52,439 bases of DNA from Candidatus Methanogaster sp. (GTDB taxonomy: Archaea > Halobacteriota > Methanosarcinia > Methanosarcinales > Methanogasteraceae): positions 1 through 52,439 of the forward strand of contig PQXF01000013.1 in the NCBI GenBank assembly GCA_003194445.1, given 5' to 3'. The notes below the pieces were generated by a model. The model saw only the letters and a program-made list of their open reading frames with translations, was not told the origin of the DNA and made no database searches. Positions 45,384 to 52,439 of the stretch are shown here, piece after piece. Every line of letters begins with the position of its first letter. The first letter of the stretch is position 1. A program made the position numbers and the translations under genes.

Positions 45384-46188
45384 AATTACAAAAGCATCAC
45401 TGGCGTTGGTTGTGCTTTTTATCGTCATCCTGATAGCCATATTTGTGCAGAGTCTGGCGGATGAAAAGAAGGAGTGTGTGACCGATCCTGTAATAGCTCA
45501 TATCCCACTCAGGGCTGATCTTGATTTCTCTTTTCCTGATTCGGATGGACCGACATCGATTAACATAGTATACATCCTGACTCCGACGGTAGATGTGAAG
45601 GTAAATGTTTCAGAAGGTATCGTTCTTCCGGAAGGAATCGTGTTCGTGGAGAATAATCTACCGACCGGCCAGATTACGCTTTCAAAAGGCAGGACGTACA
45701 AGTTTAGAGCGAAGATAAAAGCAGTCGAGACAGGCTTTTGGATATTCTATGTTTCACCGGGAGTATATGGCGATGTGACTTTATTTGAAGAACGGGTAAA
45801 CGTGGGCGTACAGGGAGTTTTTGACGCTACAGTACCCCTCACCCGATTTCGTCTTAGGGCGAAAGTATCACAGGAAGGGCAGGATATTTTACTGAATATT
45901 ACAAAAAATTGGCTGCGGGGATATGGTGCAGTTGAATATGGACAAGAAGAATTTAGTTGCACGATAATCTCGGCAAACCCAGATATTCGGTGTTGTGGAT
46001 GTGAACTGCTGAGTTATTCAAACTCGAAACTGTATGACAAGTACTATTTCGTTATCGAAGAAGATCAGCACACCAATAAAACCAAAATCAGAAACGTGTA
46101 CCGCTGGGCATACCAGACTCCATCAGGATATCAGCAGAAACCAGTGTGCGAAGAAATTACGATGAAAGGAGGTGAAAACTATGAATAG
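45376..46188 (+). CDS. membrane-anchored partner protein of the dockerin operon
   Basis: 270 residues; the ATG overlaps the dockerin gene stop by 8 nt. N-terminal anchor LALVVLFIVILIAIFVQSLA, then a beta-rich ectodomain: AHIPLRADLDF, DVKVNVSEGIVLPEGIVFVE, SPGVYGDVTLFEERV, and a conserved C-terminal unit LYDKYYFVIEEDQHTNKTKI, VYRWAYQTPSGY. Family not recognised. At least two further copies follow (46325, 48696). Coupled expression suggests it holds or receives the dockerin protein at the surface. Confidence 0.72.
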   Translation: MNKITKASLALVVLFIVILIAIFVQSLADEKKECVTDPVIAHIPLRADLDFSFPDSDGPTSINIVYILTPTVDVKVNVSEGIVLPEGIVFVENNLPTGQITLSKGRTYKFRAKIKAVETGFWIFYVSPGVYGDVTLFEERVNVGVQGVFDATVPLTRFRLRAKVSQEGQDILLNITKNWLRGYGAVEYGQEEFSCTIISANPDIRCCGCELLSYSNSKLYDKYYFVIEEDQHTNKTKIRNVYRWAYQTPSGYQQKPVCEEITMKGGENYE

Positions 46189-46306
46189 AAGTATCAAAAT
46201 ATTATTTGTACTAATCGCAGTTTTTGTTACATTAGCGTTGGCCTTCAGTATCTTATCGTTGGTAGTCTTCGTGCCGGAGTTGGCGAGTTTCCAAAATCCA
46301 AGGTAG
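46181..46306 (+). CDS. 41-residue membrane protein
   Basis: ATG 46181 overlaps the preceding stop and has AAAGGAGGTG upstream. It is almost entirely one hydrophobic helix: IKILFVLIAVFVTLALAFSI. It is repeated in degenerate form at 47157 and as a stub at 50884, always after the partner gene, so it is a genuine third member of the operon. Role unknown. Confidence 0.65.
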   Translation: MNRSIKILFVLIAVFVTLALAFSILSLVVFVPELASFQNPR

Positions 46307-46422
46307 TTTCCTGACGCGGAAATTATGCATCGTCCGCATGCGTTTTCAATTTTTCATTCCAATTTTCTTTGTTACCACGAAAACAGTATCAGCAGACCTC
46401 CGAGGAAACTACTTCGGATTTT
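46293..46422. repeat. 130-bp element with about 20-bp imperfect terminal inverted repeats
   Basis: AAAATCCAAGGTAGTTTCCT (46293-46312) and AGGAAACTACTTCGGATTTT (46403-46422) are inverted repeats with two differences in 20 positions. Between them is about 90 nt with no similarity to the paralogous genes. It sits where the anchor-coding start of the next paralogue is missing. It looks like a miniature mobile element or its scar. Confidence 0.55.
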
Positions 46423-47164
46423 AGAGGCGAGTGACAAAAAAGAGTGCGTAACCAACTCAGTCCTAGCGCATCTCCCGATCAGAGCCAATCTTCATTTCTC
46501 TGGTTTTCCAAGAGGACCCGTATTAAACGAGACAGTGAGCTTCGTGTATGTCCTTGCCCCGTCGGTAGATCTAAAAGTAAATGTGTCCGAGGGTATCGTA
46601 CTTCCGGAAGGATTTGTATTTGCGGAGAATAATCTGCCCACCAATCGGAGTACCCTTTCAAAAGATAAGAGATATCAGTTTAATGCAACTATAAAAGCAG
46701 TTAAGACAGGTAAGTGGACAATCTATGCTTCACCTGGTGTGTATGTGGATGCGTATGTATTTGAAGATAGAAAAGGAGTGTTACGTATACAGGAAGTTCC
46801 TTTTGCCACACAACCTGCCTACATAGCACAGCGCATAGGGAACGTGTCAAAGGAACAACAGGATGCCTTGGCGGATACAGCAAAAGATTGGCTGAGTGGG
46901 TATGGTGCGATAGACTACGAGAAAGAAGAATTTAACTGCTCAATACTATCATTAGCATGGCATCCGGGTTACGGGTGTGAAATGTTTGGTTATTCAAATT
47001 CGACACTGTATGATAAGTACTATTTTGTTATCGATGAGGATTTGAACACCAACAAAACCAAAATCAGAAACGTGTACCGCTGGGCATACCAGACCTCTTC
47101 AGGCTACCATCGGAAACCGGTATGTGAGGAAATTACGATGAAAGGTGGCAGAAATGGTGAATAG
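46325..47164 (+). pseudogene. second copy of the partner protein, N-terminus replaced
   Basis: From about 46430 the protein parallels the 45376 product (KKECVTNSVLAHLPIRANLH, DLKVNVSEGIVLPEGFVFAE, VYRWAYQTSSGYHRKPVCEE). The anchor segment is missing, and the first 35 codons derive from the inverted-repeat element, so the product would not be exported. The frame is intact, hence it could still be a cytoplasmic ORF, but I class it as 5'-broken. Confidence 0.65.
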
Positions 47165-47277
47165 AAGTATAAAAGATATTGTTAGCACTGCTCTCTGTTT
47201 TGGTTGCATTAGCATCGGCTATAGTCGTGCTGGAGTTGACGAGTGACGACAGAATTGAACTTCAATTGGGGGCATGA
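47157..47277 (+). pseudogene. frameshifted copy of the small membrane protein, fused to PA14 DNA
   Basis: GTG 47157 gives VNRSIK; after one base shift the frame reads ILLALLSVLVALASAIVVLE, a hydrophobic helix like that at 46181. The tail beyond about 47244 is PA14-domain DNA (TGACGACAGAATTGAACTTC), so it marks a recombination joint. Confidence 0.55.
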
Positions 47278-47352
47278 GCTCTCCATAACTGGATGGCGGT
47301 ATGGAGCGGACAGATGTACATACCAGGCAACGACACATAAACATTCTACGTC
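47244..47352 (+). pseudogene. PA14-domain DNA scrap
   Basis: Matches 44578-44705 of the surface-protein gene (GGTATGGAGCGGACAGATGT and ACATACCAGGCAACGACAC) with an internal deletion and stop codons. It probably belongs to the same lost copy as 47999-48703, now split by about 650 nt of unrelated DNA. Confidence 0.7.
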
Positions 47353-47998
47353 GAAACCCACCTTTCCCACAGTTAATCTCCAATTTTTGATGGCATCGTA
47401 GCAGAAAATCAGTTGCAGTAGACAGTTTGTTGCCCACCTACACACCCTAGCGCTAGACATATCTCATCATTTTTACGACCAACATTTTATTTATAATTTC
47501 ATTAAAATGAAGCCTACTCCTTTTGTTTCTTAATCAGAAACTTTAAGTAGTTTACGACCACCATAAAGATTATGAAGTTCAACTGGGATCTCAAGCATCA
47601 TCATCAATTCCTGCTCAGTCGTCCACCCTACACTCTTGATCTTACTTATCTAACTTTTAATCATACGTTAGGCATGCAAAAATCAAAAAATGTAAAGTAT
47701 ATATATCTAAGACTTAATATTATAACTGTTTATGCGAAAATATCTCCGGTAAAAAGTATGCAAAAGGTGTACAAGGTATTGAAAGATGTGATAATCGGAA
47801 AAATAACGATGAAAAGTACTGGTAATGAGTTTATCAAGTTAGGAATCCATCAATTACAGCAGAAATCGATATTGGAGTTTTTTCAAAGCGAAAACCTTGT
47901 AAGGAGGGGCTATCTAAAGTCGATGAGAATCAGATGAAGAAGGCTACGACCAAGAAATAGCGGAAATTTTAGAGGCATGCAGCCCTACGCTGCTGGTT
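47353..47998. other. AT-rich inserted stretch with one uncertain ORF
   Basis: This stretch interrupts the PA14 copy. An ORF from ATG 47674 (or 47572) to 47937 reads MQKSKNVKYIYLRLNIITVY and later KVLKDVIIGKITMKSTGNEF; no family recognised. A TATA-like AGTATATATAT lies at 47696-47706. Composition is much more AT-rich than the flanks, consistent with foreign DNA. Confidence 0.4.
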
Positions 47999-48703
47999 TT
48001 GATTTTTGGATGGGGAACTTGGGTCGAAAGCGAAAAGGGAACTGTTGGTATGAAGGTCAACCGCACCGAGTTATTCTCCAACCGCATATTCAGCGACCAT
48101 GCAGAAGCAAACAGCAGCACCCATCTGTGCAAAGGCTGGCACAATTTTGCGATATGGTATCATCATACCACCGGCAATGCATCCTTTATCCTATCATGGG
48201 CGAATTCTACCATGAGTAAACAGATAGTTCATGATAAAAATATGCGAACACCGAGAACTGAACTTGCAAGTCTTCCGCTGAACGCTTTCTTCTCTTACAA
48301 GCTTGGGTTCAGCACCGATGCATCCTTTACAGACCTGTCTCTCGGCGATAATATCACCGAATGGCGATGGAACTTTGGCGATGGGACGCAGGATGAAATC
48401 TTTAATGCGTCAACAAATCCGACCCATACGTATGACCGGGCAGGCGTCTATAATGTAACTTTGACCGTCGTCAACGGCACCGGTGGGATGAATACACATG
48501 GCTAGTTGGTAGATGTGCCTATAAAGGGTGATGCCAATCACGACGGAAAACTCTCGGCTGCGGATGCGGTGCTCATTCTGCAAATGGCTGCCTGCGGCAT
48601 CAATACTGATCCTGCAGCGGATGTAAATTCGGATAGAGCGATTACCTCGCTTGATGCGCTGATGGTTTCGCAAGCTGTGATGAAAGGGGTGAACGATGAA
48701 TAA
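47999..48703 (+). pseudogene. second PA14-PKD-dockerin copy, stop codon inside
   Basis: Highly similar to the end of the 42388 gene: TVGMKVNRTELFSNRIFSDH, WRWNFGDGTQDEI. At 48503-48505 a TAG replaces the GAG of the first copy (THSELVDVP versus THG-stop). The dockerin part continues open (VPIKGDANHDGKLSAADAVL, DVNSDRAITSLDALMVSQA) to 48703. The beginning of the gene is missing. Confidence 0.85.
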
Positions 48704-48934
48704 AATTGCAAAAGCATCACTGGCACTGGTTGTGATTTTCATCATCAGCCTGCTGGCTATATTTGTGCAGAGTCTGGCGGATGATAAGAAGGAGTATGTG
48801 ACTGATCCGGTAATAGCTCATATTCCACTCAGAGCTGACCTTACTTTCTTTGCGCCAGCATTAAACCAGACTGCGGATATCACCTATACTTTGACACCAT
48901 CAGCAGATGTAAAGGTAAATGTTTCGGAGGGTCT

Positions 48935-50298
48935 GGCTTTGGTACAAAATTCACATACCTCCCCTCCAGTGTGGTACCACATCACCCATGATCTCTAAGT
49001 ACCCCACTCGCCGAATATTGTGCCCCACAAGCTTCAGCTGCGTCTCAGTCTTCTTCCGCGATTCAAGCCGTTTCCTAAGCGGCGCGCCAAACCGGCATTT
49101 GACCATTGAATTAACTGTTTCCGAGATCGAACGCATGTGATAATGTTCTAACCACTCCAGAGGATCTTCCCAGAGCGAATAAAGCATATCATACCACTCA
49201 AGAGCCCCTTTACTCTTAAAAGTCACATTACTACGAGGTAGAAAGTGTGGCGTGGAGTTATTTTCCGAAACCAGATTGATAATCCACCGACACGCGTAAA
49301 TACCATCCCCAAGAACGCCATCCAGATTGGGATGGCAATCAAGTGTCTGGTTAAAAGCCTCCGGAAACATCGTAGTTTCTCCAATGGAGTGATCCGGACT
49401 TATGGATATGCCTGAAATTAGCTTATGTTGAACCCCTATGCCCATAACTGAGTATGAGAACCCTTTCTTTGCAACAGAGTTTGATTCAGGGAAGCTGTCA
49501 TATACTTGTTCCTTGCTCGCAGACTTTGATTTCTTGCTACCTTTCTTAGAATTCTGTTTTTGTCGTTTATCGGCGTAATTCTCCTTATTAGAGGTACTAA
49601 ATCCAGTTCCATCGAACGAAAAAGTCTTCTCTTTACCTTCTACGCTTTCATTGGTTATTACTACAATTTCATCCAGAATTTTGTTTACCTGCCCTTTATC
49701 GTATCCACGTTCTATTGTTTTGTAAGAAAAATGACCGTCTATACCCAATTTCTCCAGGAATAGAATCAAAAACCCCTCAGCCAATCTATTTGATGAGTTC
49801 ACATACGTTTGTAACAGCAGGACTTTGGCGACGTTGGCTGGATCAGTTGGCGGCCTGCCGGGTCCCCGTTTTCTGGGGGGTGTTCTCTGTTTTATCCGTT
49901 CATCCGCCTCATCGACGAGATCCCTTATGTTATCCGGATAGTAGACCATCTCGTATACCTGCGCCTGGTCATATTGCGCCCAGTCGGTTGTTGCTGGTTC
50001 TTTGCTCTTGTATTCGAATGTTCCATCCCGAACGCTCTTTATGATTTTTCTGAGTTCCTCGCCGCGCTGTTTGGAGGGCATAAGATGAGATTGACCGACA
50101 AGTATATAAACATAGCGGTACATACTCTTATCCGATGATTGACATAACCGCTACTTTCGTAGTGTCTATTAGCGAAGGAAATGCCCGAATTAACATATTT
50201 GTGGCTGAGCATATTTGTAAAAGTGTTCTGCGGCATCGAGTGGGTAAGCTCACGGCGAAGTTGTGAGTGGGTCGGTCGAGTAATATTGTCCCAAAGCC
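48935..50298 (-). mobile_element. insertion sequence, 1364 bp, with 9-bp target duplication
   Basis: Terminal inverted repeats GGCTTTGGTACAAAATT (48935-48951) and, on the other strand, GGCTTTGGGACAATATT (50282-50298): 15 of 17 match. The direct repeat GGAGGGTCT flanks it at 48926-48934 and 50299-50307. It contains one full transposase ORF. This is a complete and apparently recent insertion. Confidence 0.93.
48951..50081 (-). CDS. DDE transposase (IS4/IS5-like)
   Basis: 376 residues from ATG 50081 (MPSKQRGEELRKIIKS); an in-frame ATG at 50123 is less likely. Candidate DDE residues: FSFDGTGF, VLGDGIYACR, and SISETVNSMVKCRFGAPLRK. A linker rich in KRGPGRPP follows the N-terminal third and a Lys/Ser-rich insert (KKGSKKSKSASK) lies in the middle. 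The reading frame is intact, so it may be active. A remnant of a relative lies at 38425. Confidence 0.88.
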   Translation of the reverse strand: MPSKQRGEELRKIIKSVRDGTFEYKSKEPATTDWAQYDQAQVYEMVYYPDNIRDLVDEADERIKQRTPPRKRGPGRPPTDPANVAKVLLLQTYVNSSNRLAEGFLILFLEKLGIDGHFSYKTIERGYDKGQVNKILDEIVVITNESVEGKEKTFSFDGTGFSTSNKENYADKRQKQNSKKGSKKSKSASKEQVYDSFPESNSVAKKGFSYSVMGIGVQHKLISGISISPDHSIGETTMFPEAFNQTLDCHPNLDGVLGDGIYACRWIINLVSENNSTPHFLPRSNVTFKSKGALEWYDMLYSLWEDPLEWLEHYHMRSISETVNSMVKCRFGAPLRKRLESRKKTETQLKLVGHNIRRVGYLEIMGDVVPHWRGGM

Positions 50299-50930
50299 GG
50301 AGGGTCTCGTCCTTCCGGAAGGTCTCGTGTTCGTGGAGAATAATCTGCCAACCGGTCAGATCACGCTTAAAAAAGGCAAGAAATATAGATATGGTGCAAA
50401 GATAAAAACAGTTGAGATAGGAAATTGGATGATTTATGCTTCGCCTGGGGTGCATGCAGATGTGAATATATTTGAAGACCGGGCATCAGCAGTTATCTAC
50501 AAAGTTGTGGATGCTACAATACCCCTCACTAGATATCGTCTTAGAGGGGGTACCTCAGAGGTGCAACAAAATAATCTGATGGTGGAAGTAAAAAGTTGGC
50601 TGATAGAATATGGTGCACATGAATACAAAAAAGAGGAATTTAAGTGTGCTATGATATCAAGACCTTCATCAAGGATCCATAATATCGATATCAAGTGCTA
50701 CGGATGTGAAATGTTAGGTTATTCAAACTCGAAACTGTACGACAAGTACTATTTTGTTATCGACGAGGATTTGAACACCAACAAAACCAAAATCAGAAAC
50801 GTGTACCGCTGGGCATACCAGACCCCTTCAGGATACCATTGGAAACCGGTGTGTGAGGAAATTACGATGAAAGGTGGCGGAAATGAATAGGATCGTGAAT
50901 GTTTTGAACCAGGCAGATTGATATAAAGAG

Positions 50931-51407
50931 ATGACGATCCGAACCGGAAAGTCCTACGACTTTAGCATCCACACCGCGCCCGAATGCAGCGACACACCAG
51001 AAGCGATGGCAGAGATCGCATCCGGATACGGCTACGCGGGACTCGCAATAACGAATCACACACCGCACCAGCTGCAGAAACCGCAGAAACAGGGGATGAC
51101 AGATTATGCCGGAATCGCGGTCTATCAGGGAATCGAGATCGTCGCAAAGAACCCGCACCACCTGAGGCAGATGATTCAAAAACATCGTGCAAAGGTGCGC
51201 GTGCTTTCTGTGCATGGCGGAAACGAGAAGATCAACCACACCGACATATTTTCCAACCGTATATTCAGCGACCATGCAGAAGCAAACAGCAGCACCAATC
51301 TGTGCAAAGGCTGGCACGATTTTGCGATATGGTATCATCATGCCAGGGGAATGCATCCTTTGTTCTTTTTACTAACAGGAGGTAGATATGGAGATAGATA
51401 TGATTGA
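50931..51407 (+). pseudogene. rnp3: RNase P p30 (Rnp3) N-terminal part fused to a PA14 fragment
   Basis: Residues 1-100 fit archaeal RNase P component 3, a PHP-type barrel: YDFSIHTAPECSDTPEAMAE, GYAGLAITNHTP, GIEIVAKNPHHLRQMIQKHR, VRVLSVHGGNEKIN. At AAGATCAACC (about 51228) the sequence switches to PA14 DNA (TDIFSNRIFSDHAEANSSTN, LCKGW) and ends in noise. The enzyme half with the remaining residues is absent, so this copy cannot work. A complete gene is expected elsewhere. Confidence 0.82.
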
Positions 51408-51610
51408 AATAGTTGGTTTTGCTGCCGTAGGTTTTATCATTGGAATTATTGTCATGGCGCTCGTCATGAAGATGGCGGCACCAAGACTGATGATTCACGA
51501 AGAGAAGAGTCCCTACGACTTCGACACGACTGTTGATACAATTCGTCGCAAATACAGAGAGTGAGGGGTGGAAAGTTTCGATAGGTATACTCGGCACCGC
51601 CATAAACTGA
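51388..51610 (+). pseudogene. DUF302 protein N-terminal remnant
   Basis: ATG 51388 (AGGAGGT upstream) encodes an anchor (IEIVGFAAVGFIIGIIVMAL) then MAAPRLMIHEEKSPYDFDTT, as in the 37875 protein. A frameshift at about 51540 ends it; the other frame continues ANTESEGWKVS. The rest is missing. Confidence 0.75.
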
Positions 51611-51698
51611 CATTTTTTATAGACAGAACTATAGCACATATTTAGTATGCGGGTAACTACCTTTTAGTTTGAGATATAAATCTCAACTGGTGATCCGC

Positions 51699-52439
51699 AT
51701 GATTAAGATTGAGTTCACAGAGGAAGAGATGAAAGCATTGGATTACGAACGATACCATCACATCCACCCACGTGTTCAGCGTAGAATGGAAGCTCTTTGG
51801 TTGAAGAGTCAGAATATAAGCCATAAACAGATATGCCAGTTTACAGGGATATCTTCGAACACTCTAACTAAGTATCTTCGAAAATACCAGGAATATGGCA
51901 TTGAAGGGTTGAAAGAAGTAAATTTTTACCAGCCTCAAAGCGAATTAAGGCAGTATGCAACAACTATCGAAGCTTACTTTCGTGAGCATCCTCCTGCAAG
52001 CGTTAAAGAAGCTATGGCTAAGATCGAAGAGCTAACTGGAATTAAACGTAGTGAAAATAGGGTTAGAGTGTTTCTCAAGTCCATTGGGATGGCTCCTCGC
52101 AAAGTAGGCATGATTCCTGCTAAAGCAGACCTGGAAGAGCAGGAACGTTTCATAAAAGAAGAGCTGGAACCCCGTCTCAAAGAAGCCAAGTCCGGCAAGA
52201 GAGTTGTCTTTTTTGTGGATGCTGCACACTTTGTTCTGGCTCCATTTCTCGGAATATTGTGGTCATTTAAGAGATTGTTTATTAAAGCCCCTGCTGGCAG
52301 AAAGCGGTTCAATGTTTTGGGTGCGTTAAATGCTATAACTCATGAATTGATCACTGTTACCAACGATACGTACATCAATGCTCAGAGCTTTTGTGATTTA
52401 TTGTGGCGCATTTCGCGCCTTGATATCAGAGTTCCAATC
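51699..52439 (+). CDS. IS630-family transposase, 3'-truncated by the window edge
   Basis: ATG 51699 opens an uninterrupted frame of 247 codons to the window end. An N-terminal helix-turn-helix region (SHKQICQFTGISSNTLTKYL) is followed by a linker helix and the DDE domain start (GKRVVFFVDAAHFVLAPFLG, with the first catalytic Asp). This is the ISSoc/IS630-Tc1-mariner build. The left end may lie near 51630. A perfect GAGAT-ATAA-ATCTC dyad precedes the gene at about 51671-51684. Confidence 0.88.
   Translation, partial: MIKIEFTEEEMKALDYERYHHIHPRVQRRMEALWLKSQNISHKQICQFTGISSNTLTKYLRKYQEYGIEGLKEVNFYQPQSELRQYATTIEAYFREHPPASVKEAMAKIEELTGIKRSENRVRVFLKSIGMAPRKVGMIPAKADLEEQERFIKEELEPRLKEAKSGKRVVFFVDAAHFVLAPFLGILWSFKRLFIKAPAGRKRFNVLGALNAITHELITVTNDTYINAQSFCDLLWRISRLDIRVPI

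Larger units (their letters stand above)
48696..50890 (+). pseudogene. third copy of the partner protein, interrupted by an IS
   Basis: 48696-48934 encodes the anchor and start of the ectodomain (IAKASLALVVIFIISLLAIF, ADVKVNVSEG). After the IS and one copy of the 9-bp duplication, 50308-50890 continues in the right frame (LPEGLVFVENNLPTGQIT to the conserved VYRWAYQTPSGY end). Removing the IS restores a 273-residue protein, so this copy was intact until the insertion. Confidence 0.9.

Overview
The window looks like a chromosomal segment of a strictly anaerobic, cytochrome-bearing euryarchaeon (Halobacteriota side), probably a methanogen relative or an anaerobic methane/alkane oxidiser. Evidence: strong GGAGGTG ribosome-binding sites, archaeal TATA boxes, an F420H2-oxidase-type flavoprotein (FprA), DUF166 and MTH865-like proteins, a small sulfite reductase, octaheme c-type cytochromes with PGF-type C-terminal sorting tails, an RNase P p30 fragment, and dockerin/PKD/PA14 surface proteins. 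I cannot fix the genus without a search.

Layout. 1-3.0 kb: decayed mobile DNA, a coiled-coil gene remnant followed by a group II intron whose reverse transcriptase is broken by several frameshifts while domain V is still readable. 3.1-16.5 kb: a large, well-kept redox-stress locus of two divergent operons fired from a shared 11.7-11.97 kb promoter region. Leftward: MTH865-like protein, flavodoxin, superoxide reductase, ferritin, rhodanese-ferritin fusion, metallo-beta-lactamase/rhodanese protein, membrane protein, site-2 protease with CBS domains, CopA and a YHS metal protein. Rightward: flavodoxin, FMN-binding protein, DsrE-like protein, rubrerythrin, desulforedoxin, rubredoxin, second superoxide-reductase-like protein, rubredoxin-like protein, AhpD-like protein, VOC protein, peroxiredoxin, rubredoxin-like protein. 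Together they would reduce O2, superoxide and peroxide with electrons from rubredoxin and flavodoxin, and handle iron, copper and persulfide.

16.5-24.5 kb: a disrupted stretch. sufC and sufB are separated by about 2.5 kb holding truncated defence-type genes (HsdM and SNF2-helicase starts), 5' ends of an IS91-like element, and an AAA ATPase with a small Toprim-like partner. The sufC-end/sufB-start junction occurs three times. A flavin-reductase-like protein and FprA follow sufB. 24.5-28.4 kb: two diverged copies of an Lrp/AsnC-regulator module with DUF2249 and DUF166 genes, plus DUF2283 and GYD proteins. 28.4-40.5 kb: electron-transfer genes (HAO-family octaheme cytochrome, decayed NapH-like protein, ferredoxin, GXGXG protein, rubrerythrin, small sulfite reductase, two paralogous octaheme cytochromes, DUF302 protein).

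40.5-52.4 kb: a full-length but broken IS91-like element, then a family of secreted proteins (FN3/PA14/PKD/dockerin protein plus a membrane-anchored partner and a tiny membrane protein) present in one nearly complete copy and several decayed copies. One is cut by an IS with a clean 9-bp target duplication, and one PA14 scrap is fused to the start of an RNase P p30 gene. The window ends inside an IS630-type transposase.

The most unusual signal is a roughly 105-bp promoter block with a TTATGG-N12-CCATAA dyad and TATA box. It occurs four times (25.0, 27.6, 32.3 and 34.8 kb), twice divergent to Lrp/AsnC genes and twice alone in front of redox genes, suggesting a local regulon. Many genes carry single-base frameshifts, several near homopolymers. 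Some of these may be assembly errors rather than true decay.
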